In this document: positions 17,040 to 25,100 of the stretch, piece after piece
How positions within the stretch are numbered: position 1 is the first letter of the stretch
How the letters are laid out: the number at the start of each line of letters is the position of its first letter
DNA from: Bacillota bacterium
GTDB lineage: Bacteria > Bacillota > Clostridia > Peptostreptococcales > Anaerovoracaceae
NCBI GenBank assembly: GCA_017416795.1
Contig: JAFQBD010000066.1
Coordinates: forward strand, 1 to 64,000
Direction of reading: 5' to 3'
Length of the DNA: 64,000 nucleotides
Made by a program: the position numbers and the translations under genes
The notes under the pieces: generated by a model
The model's database searches: none
Seen by the model: only the letters and a program-made list of their open reading frames with translations
What the model was told of the DNA's origin: nothing

Positions 17040-17306
17040 ATGTATAAGGTGCGATTTTCAGACAGTGCAGTCAAGCAGATGGAAAAGCTTGACAGACAGA
17101 CACTGCGCGTTATGAAGAACTGGATCGTCAAGAACCTTGTAGATACAGATGATCCCAGAAAACATGGCAAACCGCTAAAAGGAAAGCTTGCCGGAGTATG
17201 GCGGTACCGTGTCGGCGACTACAGACTGTTTGCTGAGATAAAAGATGATGTTCTGACTATATTCATATTTGAAGTTGGGCATAGGAGAGAAGTTTATAAA
17301 AAATAA
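17040..17306 (+). CDS. RelE/ParE-superfamily toxin
   Basis: An 88-residue basic protein with the RelE fold pattern: MYKVRFSDSAVKQMEKLD, then PLKGKLAGVWRYRVGDYRL and a C-terminal FEVGHRREVYKK. In RelE toxins the conserved Arg residues and C-terminal His/Tyr take part in ribosome-dependent mRNA cleavage; those positions are present, so it looks active. Pairs with the antitoxin 3 bases upstream. Confidence 0.9.
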   Translation: MYKVRFSDSAVKQMEKLDRQTLRVMKNWIVKNLVDTDDPRKHGKPLKGKLAGVWRYRVGDYRLFAEIKDDVLTIFIFEVGHRREVYKK

Positions 17307-17315
17307 TGACAAAAA

Positions 17316-17350
17316 TAGCGCTTGAGAGATTCCTCAAGCGCCATTAATTT
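17316..17350. terminator. Bidirectional terminator between toxin gene and ilvE
   Basis: GCGCTTGAG and CTCAAGCGC form a 9-bp stem with loop AGATTC; a T-run lies on the minus side and ATTAATTTTT on the plus side. Confidence 0.8.
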
Positions 17351-17383
17351 TTAGATCAATATGATGCGGGTCTGTTCGACAGT

Positions 17384-18454
17384 TTATTTAACTTCTACAG
17401 TCCAACCCATATCGTCAGCAACTTTTCCTGTCTGGATTCCGTACAGAGTGTCGTACAGATCCTGAGCAACAGGACCGATGCCGCCACCGTTGATGATCAT
17501 GGATTCGCCCTTGTAGCACAGTTCACCTACAGGTGAGATAACTGCTGCTGTACCGGAAGCGAACATTTCAACGAACTGTCCGTTCTTGTAAGCTTCAACT
17601 ACTTCGTCGATAGCCAGCTTTCTTTCTGTGATCTTGATGCCCTTCTTCTTCAGCAGCTGGATAACGGAATCTCTTGTGATACCGGGCAGGATAGTTCCGT
17701 CCAGTGGAGCTGTGATGATTTCATCGCCGATCATGAAGAATGCGTTGGAAGTTCCGATTTCTTCAACGTACTTTCTTTCTACGCCGTCCAGCCACAGGAT
17801 CTGTTCATAGCCCTTTTCGTGAGCTTCTTCCTGAGCCTTCAGTGAAGCCGCATAGTTACCGCCGCACTTAGCTTCGCCTGTACCGCCCTTTGTAGCACGA
17901 ACATACTTGTCTTCTACATAGATCTTAGTAGGAGTAAGTCCGCCAACATAGTAAGGTCCTACAGGGCTGAGGATGATGATGAACTTGTAGTGGTTAGCTC
18001 TTCTAACGCCGAGGAAAGGTTCGTCAGCGATGATGAAAGGTCTTATGTAAAGTGCAGTTCCTTCTTTTTCAGGGATCCAGTCAGCATCTACAGATACCAG
18101 AGCCTTGATGCATTCTACGTATAATTCTTCGTCCATCTGAGGGATGCACAGTCTGTCGTTAGTTCTGTTAGTTCTCTTAGCGTTCATGTCAGGTCTGAAC
18201 AGCTGAACTTTTCCTTCAGGAGTCTTGTAAGCCTTCAGGCCTTCGAACATTTCCTGAGCATAGTGGAAAACTACTGCAGCAGGATCCAGTTCCAGAGGTC
18301 CGTAAGGAACGATTCTTCCGTCATGCCAACCCTTGCCATCTTCGTATTCCATGATGAACATGTGGTCAGTGAATTCTGTACCGAATCTCAGTGTATCAGG
18401 ATCCGGTTTTGCTTTTGGATTAGGATTTCTTGTAATTGGAAAATTGTAAGCCAT
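17384..18454 (-). CDS. ilvE: Branched-chain amino acid aminotransferase
   Basis: A 356-residue class IV PLP aminotransferase that exchanges amino groups between branched-chain amino acids and 2-oxoglutarate. The PLP lysine sits in EAKCGGNYAASLKAQ, and EEIGTSNAFF and TAPLDGTILPGITRDS are family signatures. It resembles the long (BCAT2-like) form rather than the 310-residue E. coli form. In an amino-acid fermenter it could serve both biosynthesis and Stickland catabolism. Monocistronic, with a promoter in the following intergenic region and the shared terminator below it. Confidence 0.95.
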   Translation of the reverse strand: MAYNFPITRNPNPKAKPDPDTLRFGTEFTDHMFIMEYEDGKGWHDGRIVPYGPLELDPAAVVFHYAQEMFEGLKAYKTPEGKVQLFRPDMNAKRTNRTNDRLCIPQMDEELYVECIKALVSVDADWIPEKEGTALYIRPFIIADEPFLGVRRANHYKFIIILSPVGPYYVGGLTPTKIYVEDKYVRATKGGTGEAKCGGNYAASLKAQEEAHEKGYEQILWLDGVERKYVEEIGTSNAFFMIGDEIITAPLDGTILPGITRDSVIQLLKKKGIKITERKLAIDEVVEAYKNGQFVEMFASGTAAVISPVGELCYKGESMIINGGGIGPVAQDLYDTLYGIQTGKVADDMGWTVEVK

Positions 18455-18543
18455 AACTCTCTCCTTTTGTATATTTATAATATTTTTTGCATTATCAATA
18501 ATAAAATATTTTACACCAAAATGAGGATAAAGTCCATTTTTTC

Positions 18544-18572
18544 TTCAAACTAACATAAAAAGCTGTTAGAAT
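18544..18572 (+). promoter_or_regulatory. Possible promoter of the DUF218 gene
   Basis: TTCAAA (18544-18549) and TAGAAT (18567-18572), 17-bp spacing, in the divergent ilvE intergenic region. On the minus strand TAAAAT preceded by ATGGACT at 17-bp spacing may serve ilvE. Both are moderate matches. No leader-peptide or T-box structure was seen. Confidence 0.45.
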
Positions 18573-18636
18573 AGGGACTTGAAAGAAAATAGAATGAAAT
18601 ACGTTATTTGATATAGATAAACGAAGGGAGAACATA

Positions 18637-19341
18637 TTGTTCAGATTACTATTCAGATTTATTAAATTTTTGATCAAAATGGGCATTTTCATAGTGATCG
18701 TTGCTATTGTCATAAACTTGTTCATGATAAAAACGACTGAGGATCAGATCGTGTCGTCGTATGACGGGACATCCGGATCTGTAAGCAATGAAACACTTGT
18801 TGAGATCAGCCGTATCGAGCCTGAATGTATCATGGTTCTCGGTGCCTCCGTGCATCCTGACGGAACGCCGAGTCCTATGCTTGAAGACAGGCTTGAAGCG
18901 GGCATTGAGCTTTATAACAGAGGAGTGGCGCCGAAGCTGCTGCTGACCGGTGACAACGGACAGATAGAGTATAACGAAGTTGAAGCGATGAAGAATTACG
19001 CTGTCAATGCAGGCGTTCCCGAAGAAGATATCTTCCTCGATCATGCAGGATTCAGCACATACGACTCGGTCTACAGAGCATCTTACGTGTTTGGTGTCGA
19101 GTCCATGGTAGTAGTGACGCAGGAATACCACTTGTACAGGACGCTCCACGGATGCAAGAAGATGGGCATAGAAGCTGTGGGAATAGGTGCCGATCAGGAA
19201 GTTTATGCAGGTCAGGAATACCGCGAGATCCGTGAAGTGCTGGCCCGCGTCAAGGACTTCGTAATGTGGCTGATCAAGCCGGAAGCGACCTTCCTCGGTG
19301 AGGCCATCCCTATCAGCGGAAGCGGCATCGTGACACAGTAA
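18637..19341 (+). CDS. SanA/YdcF-like DUF218 envelope protein
   Basis: A 234-residue protein with a basic N-terminus, one membrane segment (about 10-31) and a DUF218 domain: CIMVLGASVHPDGTPSPMLEDRL, LLLTGDNGQIEYNEVEAM, VVTQEYHLYRTLHGCKKMG. SanA/ElyC relatives act in envelope integrity and vancomycin exclusion. The start is a TTG at 18637 placed six bases after GAAGGGAGA; no ATG fits better. It is followed closely by the DUF362 gene, which suggests one transcript. Confidence 0.85.
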   Translation: MFRLLFRFIKFLIKMGIFIVIVAIVINLFMIKTTEDQIVSSYDGTSGSVSNETLVEISRIEPECIMVLGASVHPDGTPSPMLEDRLEAGIELYNRGVAPKLLLTGDNGQIEYNEVEAMKNYAVNAGVPEEDIFLDHAGFSTYDSVYRASYVFGVESMVVVTQEYHLYRTLHGCKKMGIEAVGIGADQEVYAGQEYREIREVLARVKDFVMWLIKPEATFLGEAIPISGSGIVTQ

Positions 19342-19358
19342 TTCGAGTGGGAGAAAAA

Positions 19359-20537
19359 ATGAGCGAGAATATAAGAAGTAAAGTCGCACTGGTAAAATGC
19401 GACTCATATGAGCAAGATAAAGTAGATGCGGCGGTCAGAAAGGCAGTGGAGATTCTCGGCGGGCTTGAGGAGATCGATATAACTAAAGAAAGCAGGCTCG
19501 TTCTCAAGCCGAACCTTCTTGCGAAGAACCCTCCTGAAAAAGCATGCACTACGCATCCTGCAGTCTTTGCGGCAGTAGGAAAGCTCCTTCAAGACGAAGG
19601 ATATACTAATCTCAAATACGGCGATTCCCCGGGAAATCCGGTGATCAAGCCTGAAAAGATCGCAGATGAATGCGGACTCAAAACGGTAGCTGATGAACTT
19701 GGCATACCGTTCGGGAGTTTTGAAGAAGGTGTTGAAATTGAATTCCCTGAAGGAAGGGTCGCAGATAAGTTCGTGATATGCAAAGAAGTCGTAGAGGCAG
19801 ATGGCATAATCAATGTCTGCAAGATGAAGACTCATCAGCTGGAGCGAATAACCGGTGCAGTGAAGAATACATTTGGCTGCGTTTTCGGCATCAATAAGGC
19901 GTCGTCTCATGCGAGATTTTCAACGGCTGAAACTTTTGCCAAGATGATAGGTGACCTTAATAATCTGGTGAGACCGAAGCTGCATGTGATGGATGGTATC
20001 GTGGCTATGGAAGGTAACGGACCACAGAACGGAACACCGAAACAGATGGGTGTGATACTTGTATCTACAGATCCTGTAGCTATAGACGGGCTGTTTTGCC
20101 ATCTTGTGGATCTGAAGCCTGAGCTGGTTCCTACAAATGTGGCCGCCATGGAACAGGGTGTGGGAACTTACAAAGATATTATCGTTATCACAGAAGACGG
20201 TGAGATCACGCCGCAAGAAGCTGCTGAAAAGTACGGAGATAAAGATTTCAATGTCCAGCGCGGCAAGGAATACAAAGGCCAGCTGCAGGCAGTACGATTC
20301 CTCGTGCCGTTTCTTCAGAAAAAGCCCGTAGTAAAAGAAAGCAAGTGTATAGGATGCGGTATTTGCGTGGACAGCTGTCCCGTAGAGGGTAAGGCCATCC
20401 ACGTCGACGGAACGGCACATTACGATTACGATAAATGCATCAAGTGCTATTGCTGCCAGGAAATGTGTCCTGAAGATGCCATCACTGTGAAGAAATCCTT
20501 ACTGGCAAGAATCGCAGACAGAAAGTGGCGAGTGTAG
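19359..20537 (+). CDS. DUF362 protein with C-terminal 2[4Fe-4S] ferredoxin domain
   Basis: A 392-residue cytoplasmic protein: DUF362 domain (LKPNLLAKNPPEKACTTHPA, GDSPGNP, CKMKTHQLERITGAVKN) joined to a ferredoxin-like tail with two clusters (CIGCGICVDSCP and CIKCYCCQEMCPE, near residues 340-380). Start 19359 follows GGGAG; the GTG at 19347 overlaps that ribosome site. DUF362 proteins are common in anaerobes and their reaction is unknown to me; redox or radical chemistry is likely given the clusters. A terminator follows. Confidence 0.85.
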   Translation: MSENIRSKVALVKCDSYEQDKVDAAVRKAVEILGGLEEIDITKESRLVLKPNLLAKNPPEKACTTHPAVFAAVGKLLQDEGYTNLKYGDSPGNPVIKPEKIADECGLKTVADELGIPFGSFEEGVEIEFPEGRVADKFVICKEVVEADGIINVCKMKTHQLERITGAVKNTFGCVFGINKASSHARFSTAETFAKMIGDLNNLVRPKLHVMDGIVAMEGNGPQNGTPKQMGVILVSTDPVAIDGLFCHLVDLKPELVPTNVAAMEQGVGTYKDIIVITEDGEITPQEAAEKYGDKDFNVQRGKEYKGQLQAVRFLVPFLQKKPVVKESKCIGCGICVDSCPVEGKAIHVDGTAHYDYDKCIKCYCCQEMCPEDAITVKKSLLARIADRKWRV

Positions 20538-20572
20538 GCTCGGTAACAAACGACATGAAAGAAACATATATC

Positions 20573-20614
20573 AAATATAGGTAGAAGCGTTGAGCTGATA
20601 CCTATATTTTTTTA
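20573..20614 (+). terminator. Terminator after the DUF362 gene
   Basis: AAATATAGGTA (20573-20583) and TACCTATATTT (20599-20609), 11-bp stem, then T-run. Confidence 0.85.
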
Positions 20615-20631
20615 TCCGCGGAGGTACGAGA

Positions 20632-21789
20632 ATGATCTATATGGATAACGGGGCAACATCATACCCTAAACCGCCTGAAGTCATAGAAAAAATGATTGAC
20701 GTTATTACAGGATACTGTGCCAATCCGGGCAGAGCCGGTCACTATATGGCATCGAAGACGGCCCATGAGATATATAAATCCAGGATCGCTTTGGCGAGGC
20801 TGTTCAATATAGGAGATCCGAGACAGCTGGTCTTCACTAAGAACTGTACGGAGGCCATCAATCTGGCTCTGAAGGGGATATTAAAAGAAGGCGATCATGT
20901 CATAGCAACCTCTATGGAGCATAACTCGGTGATAAGACCTTTGAGAGAGCTGGAAAGAAAGGGCATATCAACTACATTTGTAAAGTGTGCAGAAGACGGC
21001 TCTTTAGAGCCTGCTAAGGTCGTTGAGGCAATACGTACAGGTCGAAGCACCGGCAATACTAAATTGATCGTAATGACAGCAGCATCCAATGTGACAGGAA
21101 CGAAGATGCCGGTAGAAGAGGTCGGCAGGATAGCTGTAAGGAACGGCATACTTTTCATGGTGGACGGGGCACAAGGTGCAGGACATATGGATCTTGATGT
21201 GAGAAAGAATCATATAGACATCCTGGCGGCACCGGGACATAAGGGTCTGCTTGGGCCACAGGGAACGGGATTCCTGTATGTCAGAAGCGGTATAGACGTC
21301 GATACGCTTACAGAAGGAGGAACCGGCAATCGCTCGTGTGAAGAAAAACAGCCGAGAGATTTTCCTGAAGGATATGAAGCAGGTACAGTAAATGCACCGG
21401 GTATCATAGCGCTGGGCACAGCTGCGAATGTCATAAATAAGATAGGGATAGAAGCTGTAGAGGAGCACGAACGAAGACTTACGGAAAAGCTTCAAAGAGG
21501 CCTCGAAGAGATAAGCGGAGTGTGCCTTTACGGTCCGGAGAATACTTACAGGAAGACGGCAGTAGTGGCGATAAACATAGAGGGTATGGATTGCGAGAAA
21601 GCAGCGGCGATGCTCAACGACAAGTACGGTATAGCTGTCAGAGCCGGTTTTCACTGCAGCTGCATGGCTCATCGCACCATCGGCACGGAAGAGACGGGCT
21701 GCATAAGGATATGTCCGGGTTTTTACACATCGGAGAAAGAAATAGATGAAGTTATACGAGCGGTCAGAGAAATCGCTGAAGGAAGATAG
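20632..21789 (+). CDS. Cysteine desulfurase family protein (class V aminotransferase, EF2568 type)
   Basis: A 385-residue PLP enzyme starting MIYMDNGATSYPKPPEV, with the Schiff-base lysine in APGHKGLLGPQG and the active-site cysteine region RAGFHCSCMAHRTIGT. The motif set matches the SufS-like subgroup named after EF2568, which mobilises sulfur from cysteine; the precise acceptor is unknown. The unusual HCSC doublet places two cysteines where relatives have one. The start codon has GGAGGTACGAGA in front. It stands alone between a terminator and the next promoter. Confidence 0.88.
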   Translation: MIYMDNGATSYPKPPEVIEKMIDVITGYCANPGRAGHYMASKTAHEIYKSRIALARLFNIGDPRQLVFTKNCTEAINLALKGILKEGDHVIATSMEHNSVIRPLRELERKGISTTFVKCAEDGSLEPAKVVEAIRTGRSTGNTKLIVMTAASNVTGTKMPVEEVGRIAVRNGILFMVDGAQGAGHMDLDVRKNHIDILAAPGHKGLLGPQGTGFLYVRSGIDVDTLTEGGTGNRSCEEKQPRDFPEGYEAGTVNAPGIIALGTAANVINKIGIEAVEEHERRLTEKLQRGLEEISGVCLYGPENTYRKTAVVAINIEGMDCEKAAAMLNDKYGIAVRAGFHCSCMAHRTIGTEETGCIRICPGFYTSEKEIDEVIRAVREIAEGR

Positions 21790-21822
21790 CAGAGCAATAG
21801 CCACAAGCAGAGTAATAGCAGG

Positions 21823-21852
21823 TTGTAGAATCATGGAATTTTATGGTATACT
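21823..21852 (+). promoter_or_regulatory. Promoter of the oxidoreductase operon
   Basis: TTGTAG (21823-21828) and TATACT (21847-21852), 18-bp spacing, about 50 bases before the first gene. Confidence 0.5.
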
Positions 21853-21903
21853 GATTATGTATAACTTTATGTCGTTGCCGCAGTAAATTTCGGGAGGAAC
21901 AAC

Positions 21904-22278
21904 ATGGCTGTCGAACAAGGTATATTTGATGGAAGAAGAGGACAAAAGCGTCTTAAGCTGATAGAAAAGCATAAGGTGAAGATCCTGAGCGAATTCACAA
22001 CAGAATATGATAATTCTCAGGAAATGAGATTCCTGCGAGAAGAGATTCGATGGGAAGGCATGGCGGAGCTGATGCTGGTGTTAGCCATGCGAAACGTGAA
22101 CTTTGCATGGAACGGACTCAGGGATCATGGATTTCTGAGGCTTTGCAAAAGATGGGTAGAAGAAAGCGGACTCGAGACCGTGACGACTAAAGACACTGAA
22201 GTCATGATAAAAAGCATCCTTCCGGAGAGGATGTGGGATGAACTTGATGAAGAGCTTTCGGCACTTGAGATCTTTTGA
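21904..22278 (+). CDS. Small protein of unknown function, first gene of oxidoreductase operon
   Basis: A 124-residue soluble protein that I do not recognise. It is mostly helical by eye (RLKLIEKHKVKILSEFTTEY, MAELMLVLAMRNVNFAW) with one cysteine and an acidic tail. GGGAGGAACAAC precedes ATG 21904. The stop codon lies 15 bases before the next start, whose ribosome site is in between, so it is probably made with the double GltD-like oxidoreductase and may be an accessory protein for it. Confidence 0.6.
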   Translation: MAVEQGIFDGRRGQKRLKLIEKHKVKILSEFTTEYDNSQEMRFLREEIRWEGMAELMLVLAMRNVNFAWNGLRDHGFLRLCKRWVEESGLETVTTKDTEVMIKSILPERMWDELDEELSALEIF

Positions 22279-22292
22279 TGCGGGAGGAAACG

Positions 22293-25100
22293 ATGAAATT
22301 CAATATAACAGTAGATAAAAGAGCCGAAGCGGTCATCGATCGCGGGCTTTGTATAAATTGCGGTGAGTGCAGAGAGATCTGCCCTACAGGAGCAGTCCAT
22401 GAGCTGCAGAAAACAGTCGTATGCATGAATGCAGGCGGGGATGCGGGGTCATTTCCGAGTGCAGCGAAAAGATCTGTTGAGATGGCGTGCTCAGGAGGAT
22501 GTCCTCTGGGGATCGTTCCGCAGACAGTTGCTGCCTTCGTGGAAAAAGGCGAGCTTGAGAGTGCGGCTGAACATATCTGGGCAAAGAATCCTATGCCGGC
22601 AGTTTGTGCTGCAGTATGTGAACATATTTGCCAGGATACATGTAAGCGTATCATGCTCGGCGATGCACCGCTGAACATGAAGGCTCTTGAAGGATATGTG
22701 CTTGATAATACTGAGGCAGCGCCTTTTAAATATCCGAAAAAGTATCACGAAAAGATCGCTGTTATCGGCGGAGGTCCTGCAGGACTCAGTGCAGCTTATC
22801 ATGCTGCAAGCGCAGGATTCGGAGTAACTATATTCGAAAAAGATAATGCCCTCGGCGGCGCCCTGAGATGGGGAATCCCGGCATTCAGGCTGGATAAAAA
22901 GATAGTCGCTGAAGAAATAAACAGGATAGTAGATGCAGGGATAGAAGTAAGATGCGGATGGCATATAGGTGCAGACCATAGTCTTGATGAGCTTTGGGAA
23001 GAAGGCTTCAGCGCATGCATCATCGCAGCGGGAGAATCTTACGGAGTGATGCCGGATGAAGCTGATATGCCGGGGATCGATGGCCTCGGAGTATATGACG
23101 GTGTCAAGATCATGCGTCAGATAACAGGCGGAGAAGACGAAGGAGCCGTTATCGGAGATGCTGTTGTCGTTGTCGGAGGCGGAGGATTCGCTGCCGATCT
23201 GGCAAGAGTGCTGAGACGTATGGGTAAAGATGTTCTCTGTGTCACTGAAGAAAGTGCAGACGATCTGATGATGGATGCAGCACTTACACAGGCGCTGGCA
23301 GATGAAGGTGCAGAGCTGAGGACAGCAACGGCTGTAGGTCAGATAATAACGGAAAACGGCAAAGTCAAGGCCGTAGAACTTGTGAAGATAGATCACATTG
23401 AAGATGAAAGAGGCAGGCTCAAGGCTCATCGCATCAAGGGCAGCGGCCTCAATCATTTCTGCGATACTGTTGTTTTCGCGACAGGTCAGAAGAGCTTCGT
23501 CCAGGATATCTGCAATGCAGAAACATATCCTAACGGCAAGATCAAGATAGGCGATGATTACAAGACAAATAAAGAAATGGTATTCGCATGTGGAGACGTG
23601 ACAGGAGAGACAAGCTCCGTAGTTGAGGCTCTCGCTGCAGGAAAAGAAGCTGCAGAGGAAGTTTGCAGAGTTCTGTCGGGATCAGCTGATACATATCGTG
23701 AGCACGAGGTGTTCAGTGCACCTGCTGTACAGGCAATATATCCTGCCAATGTCAGACGAGCTGCTGCCCAGTACGAAGAAATGCTCATCGAGGCTCTGCC
23801 TGATGAGGAAGATCCGTTCTCAGAAGATGTGCAGGAAGATGCAGCAGGTTTTGACACAAGAGCTGAATATACAGAAGACATTCTCGCGGTCATAAGATCT
23901 GCAGGCATCACGGAACAGCCGCTTCGATTTGAATTCGATGAAAATGCAAAGAAGGCAGCTGTCATAGGCGGAGGTATCGCAGGTATCACCGCGGTCGTAT
24001 CTTTAGCAAAGAAAGGTTACAAGCCTACGATCTTCGAAAAGAGGCCGGCTCTCGGCGGAAGCTGCAGATGGCTGGCTACAGATAAGAGAATAGATAAGAC
24101 TGCCCTGATCAATGAACTGAAAAAGGTTGAAAGCTCAGGCATAGATGTCGTTTGCGGTGTTACAGCCGGGGTTAGACCTTCTGTGAATGAGCTGTTTGGC
24201 ATGGGATATGATGCGGTGCTGTTTGCTGTAGGGGAGCATGGCGGAGACTTATATGACTTCGCCGGCGCAGACTTGGCAGGAGTATATGAGATGACATCGC
24301 TTATGGGAAGCCTTCTTGATAATGAAGTCCCTGTCGGCTTTGGCAATAAAGTGCTGGTGGCAGGAGATGACGAGCTGACTTTTGATATAGCAAGACGTCT
24401 CAATGAGATCTGCGAAGAAGTGACTGTGCTGGCTCCATGGAGCAAGGGAAGCCTTCAGGCGAAAACAGGAGCTGTAGATGCTGCCCTTGAAGAAGGAGTG
24501 AACCTGGTTACCGGAGTGGAAGTGACTGCGGCAGAAGGAAAGGACGGCCGTGCGTACAATGCAGTATGCGAAGTCGCAGAAAAGGGATATACCATCAATG
24601 TGCCTTGTGACACATTAGTGCTGAACGGCGGGCCTGATACAGAGACGATCGCCATCAGAAATCTGAAACTCGATATGAAGGATGACGGACATGTCGAAGT
24701 CGACCATAGACTGGCAGCCAGCATACCGGGAGTATATTCTATAGGCGGACTCGATATGAGTGCTGCGGATGCGGGAAGAGCAGGAGCTGCAGCTGTTGAA
24801 AACAGACTGACAGGAAATGATTCGTATATAAGTATAGCTGATCCGGAAAAGGCTGAACCGCCTCGTGATCATGAGATGATAGAAGGAAAAAGACCTGAAG
24901 CCATCAAGGGATTCGAAGCAGGAAAGAAGCTGCTCACATGTGACAAAGCTATGGCGGAAGCATCTAGATGCATGGGCTGCGGATATCACAGCCTTAAGGC
25001 TGACCTCTGTATGGGCTGCGGTATCTGTGCGAAGATCTGTCCTGCCGGAGCCATCGAAATGAAGCCTGTGGGAGAAAGTAAGGAGGTGCAGTCATGGTAG
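22293..25100 (+). CDS. Double GltD-like FAD oxidoreductase with N- and C-terminal ferredoxin domains
   Basis: A 935-residue fusion. N-terminal 4Fe-4S motif CINCGECREICP (about 20-31); a GltD-type Cys-rich helical domain (CSGGCPLGIVPQ, VCEHICQDTCKR); a first FAD/NAD(P)H module starting AVIGGGPAGLSAAYHAA (about 160) with VVVGGGGFAADLARVL; a second module starting AVIGGGIAGITAVVSLA (about 555); and a C-terminal double cluster (CMGCGYHS, CMGCGICAKICP). Start 22293 follows GGGAGGA and is preferred over 22275 and 22278. GltD-like subunits pass electrons from NAD(P)H to ferredoxin or partner enzymes; two in one chain is unusual. It overlaps the next gene by 7 bases. Confidence 0.85.
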   Translation: MKFNITVDKRAEAVIDRGLCINCGECREICPTGAVHELQKTVVCMNAGGDAGSFPSAAKRSVEMACSGGCPLGIVPQTVAAFVEKGELESAAEHIWAKNPMPAVCAAVCEHICQDTCKRIMLGDAPLNMKALEGYVLDNTEAAPFKYPKKYHEKIAVIGGGPAGLSAAYHAASAGFGVTIFEKDNALGGALRWGIPAFRLDKKIVAEEINRIVDAGIEVRCGWHIGADHSLDELWEEGFSACIIAAGESYGVMPDEADMPGIDGLGVYDGVKIMRQITGGEDEGAVIGDAVVVVGGGGFAADLARVLRRMGKDVLCVTEESADDLMMDAALTQALADEGAELRTATAVGQIITENGKVKAVELVKIDHIEDERGRLKAHRIKGSGLNHFCDTVVFATGQKSFVQDICNAETYPNGKIKIGDDYKTNKEMVFACGDVTGETSSVVEALAAGKEAAEEVCRVLSGSADTYREHEVFSAPAVQAIYPANVRRAAAQYEEMLIEALPDEEDPFSEDVQEDAAGFDTRAEYTEDILAVIRSAGITEQPLRFEFDENAKKAAVIGGGIAGITAVVSLAKKGYKPTIFEKRPALGGSCRWLATDKRIDKTALINELKKVESSGIDVVCGVTAGVRPSVNELFGMGYDAVLFAVGEHGGDLYDFAGADLAGVYEMTSLMGSLLDNEVPVGFGNKVLVAGDDELTFDIARRLNEICEEVTVLAPWSKGSLQAKTGAVDAALEEGVNLVTGVEVTAAEGKDGRAYNAVCEVAEKGYTINVPCDTLVLNGGPDTETIAIRNLKLDMKDDGHVEVDHRLAASIPGVYSIGGLDMSAADAGRAGAAAVENRLTGNDSYISIADPEKAEPPRDHEMIEGKRPEAIKGFEAGKKLLTCDKAMAEASRCMGCGYHSLKADLCMGCGICAKICPAGAIEMKPVGESKEVQSW

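Noticed and set aside
18455-18636. Leader peptide or T-box upstream of ilvE
   Set aside because: The region is only 182 bp, AT-rich and shared with a divergent gene; no T-box sequence (TGGNACCGCG) or regulatory hairpin with a leucine/valine-rich peptide is seen.
21004-21834. 276-codon minus-strand open frame
   Set aside because: Shadow of the cysteine desulfurase gene; the composition is atypical and nothing in it is recognisable.
22491-23456. 321-codon minus-strand open frame
   Set aside because: Antisense to the double GltD-like oxidoreductase, whose ferredoxin and FAD motifs fix the true frame; no ribosome site or family similarity.
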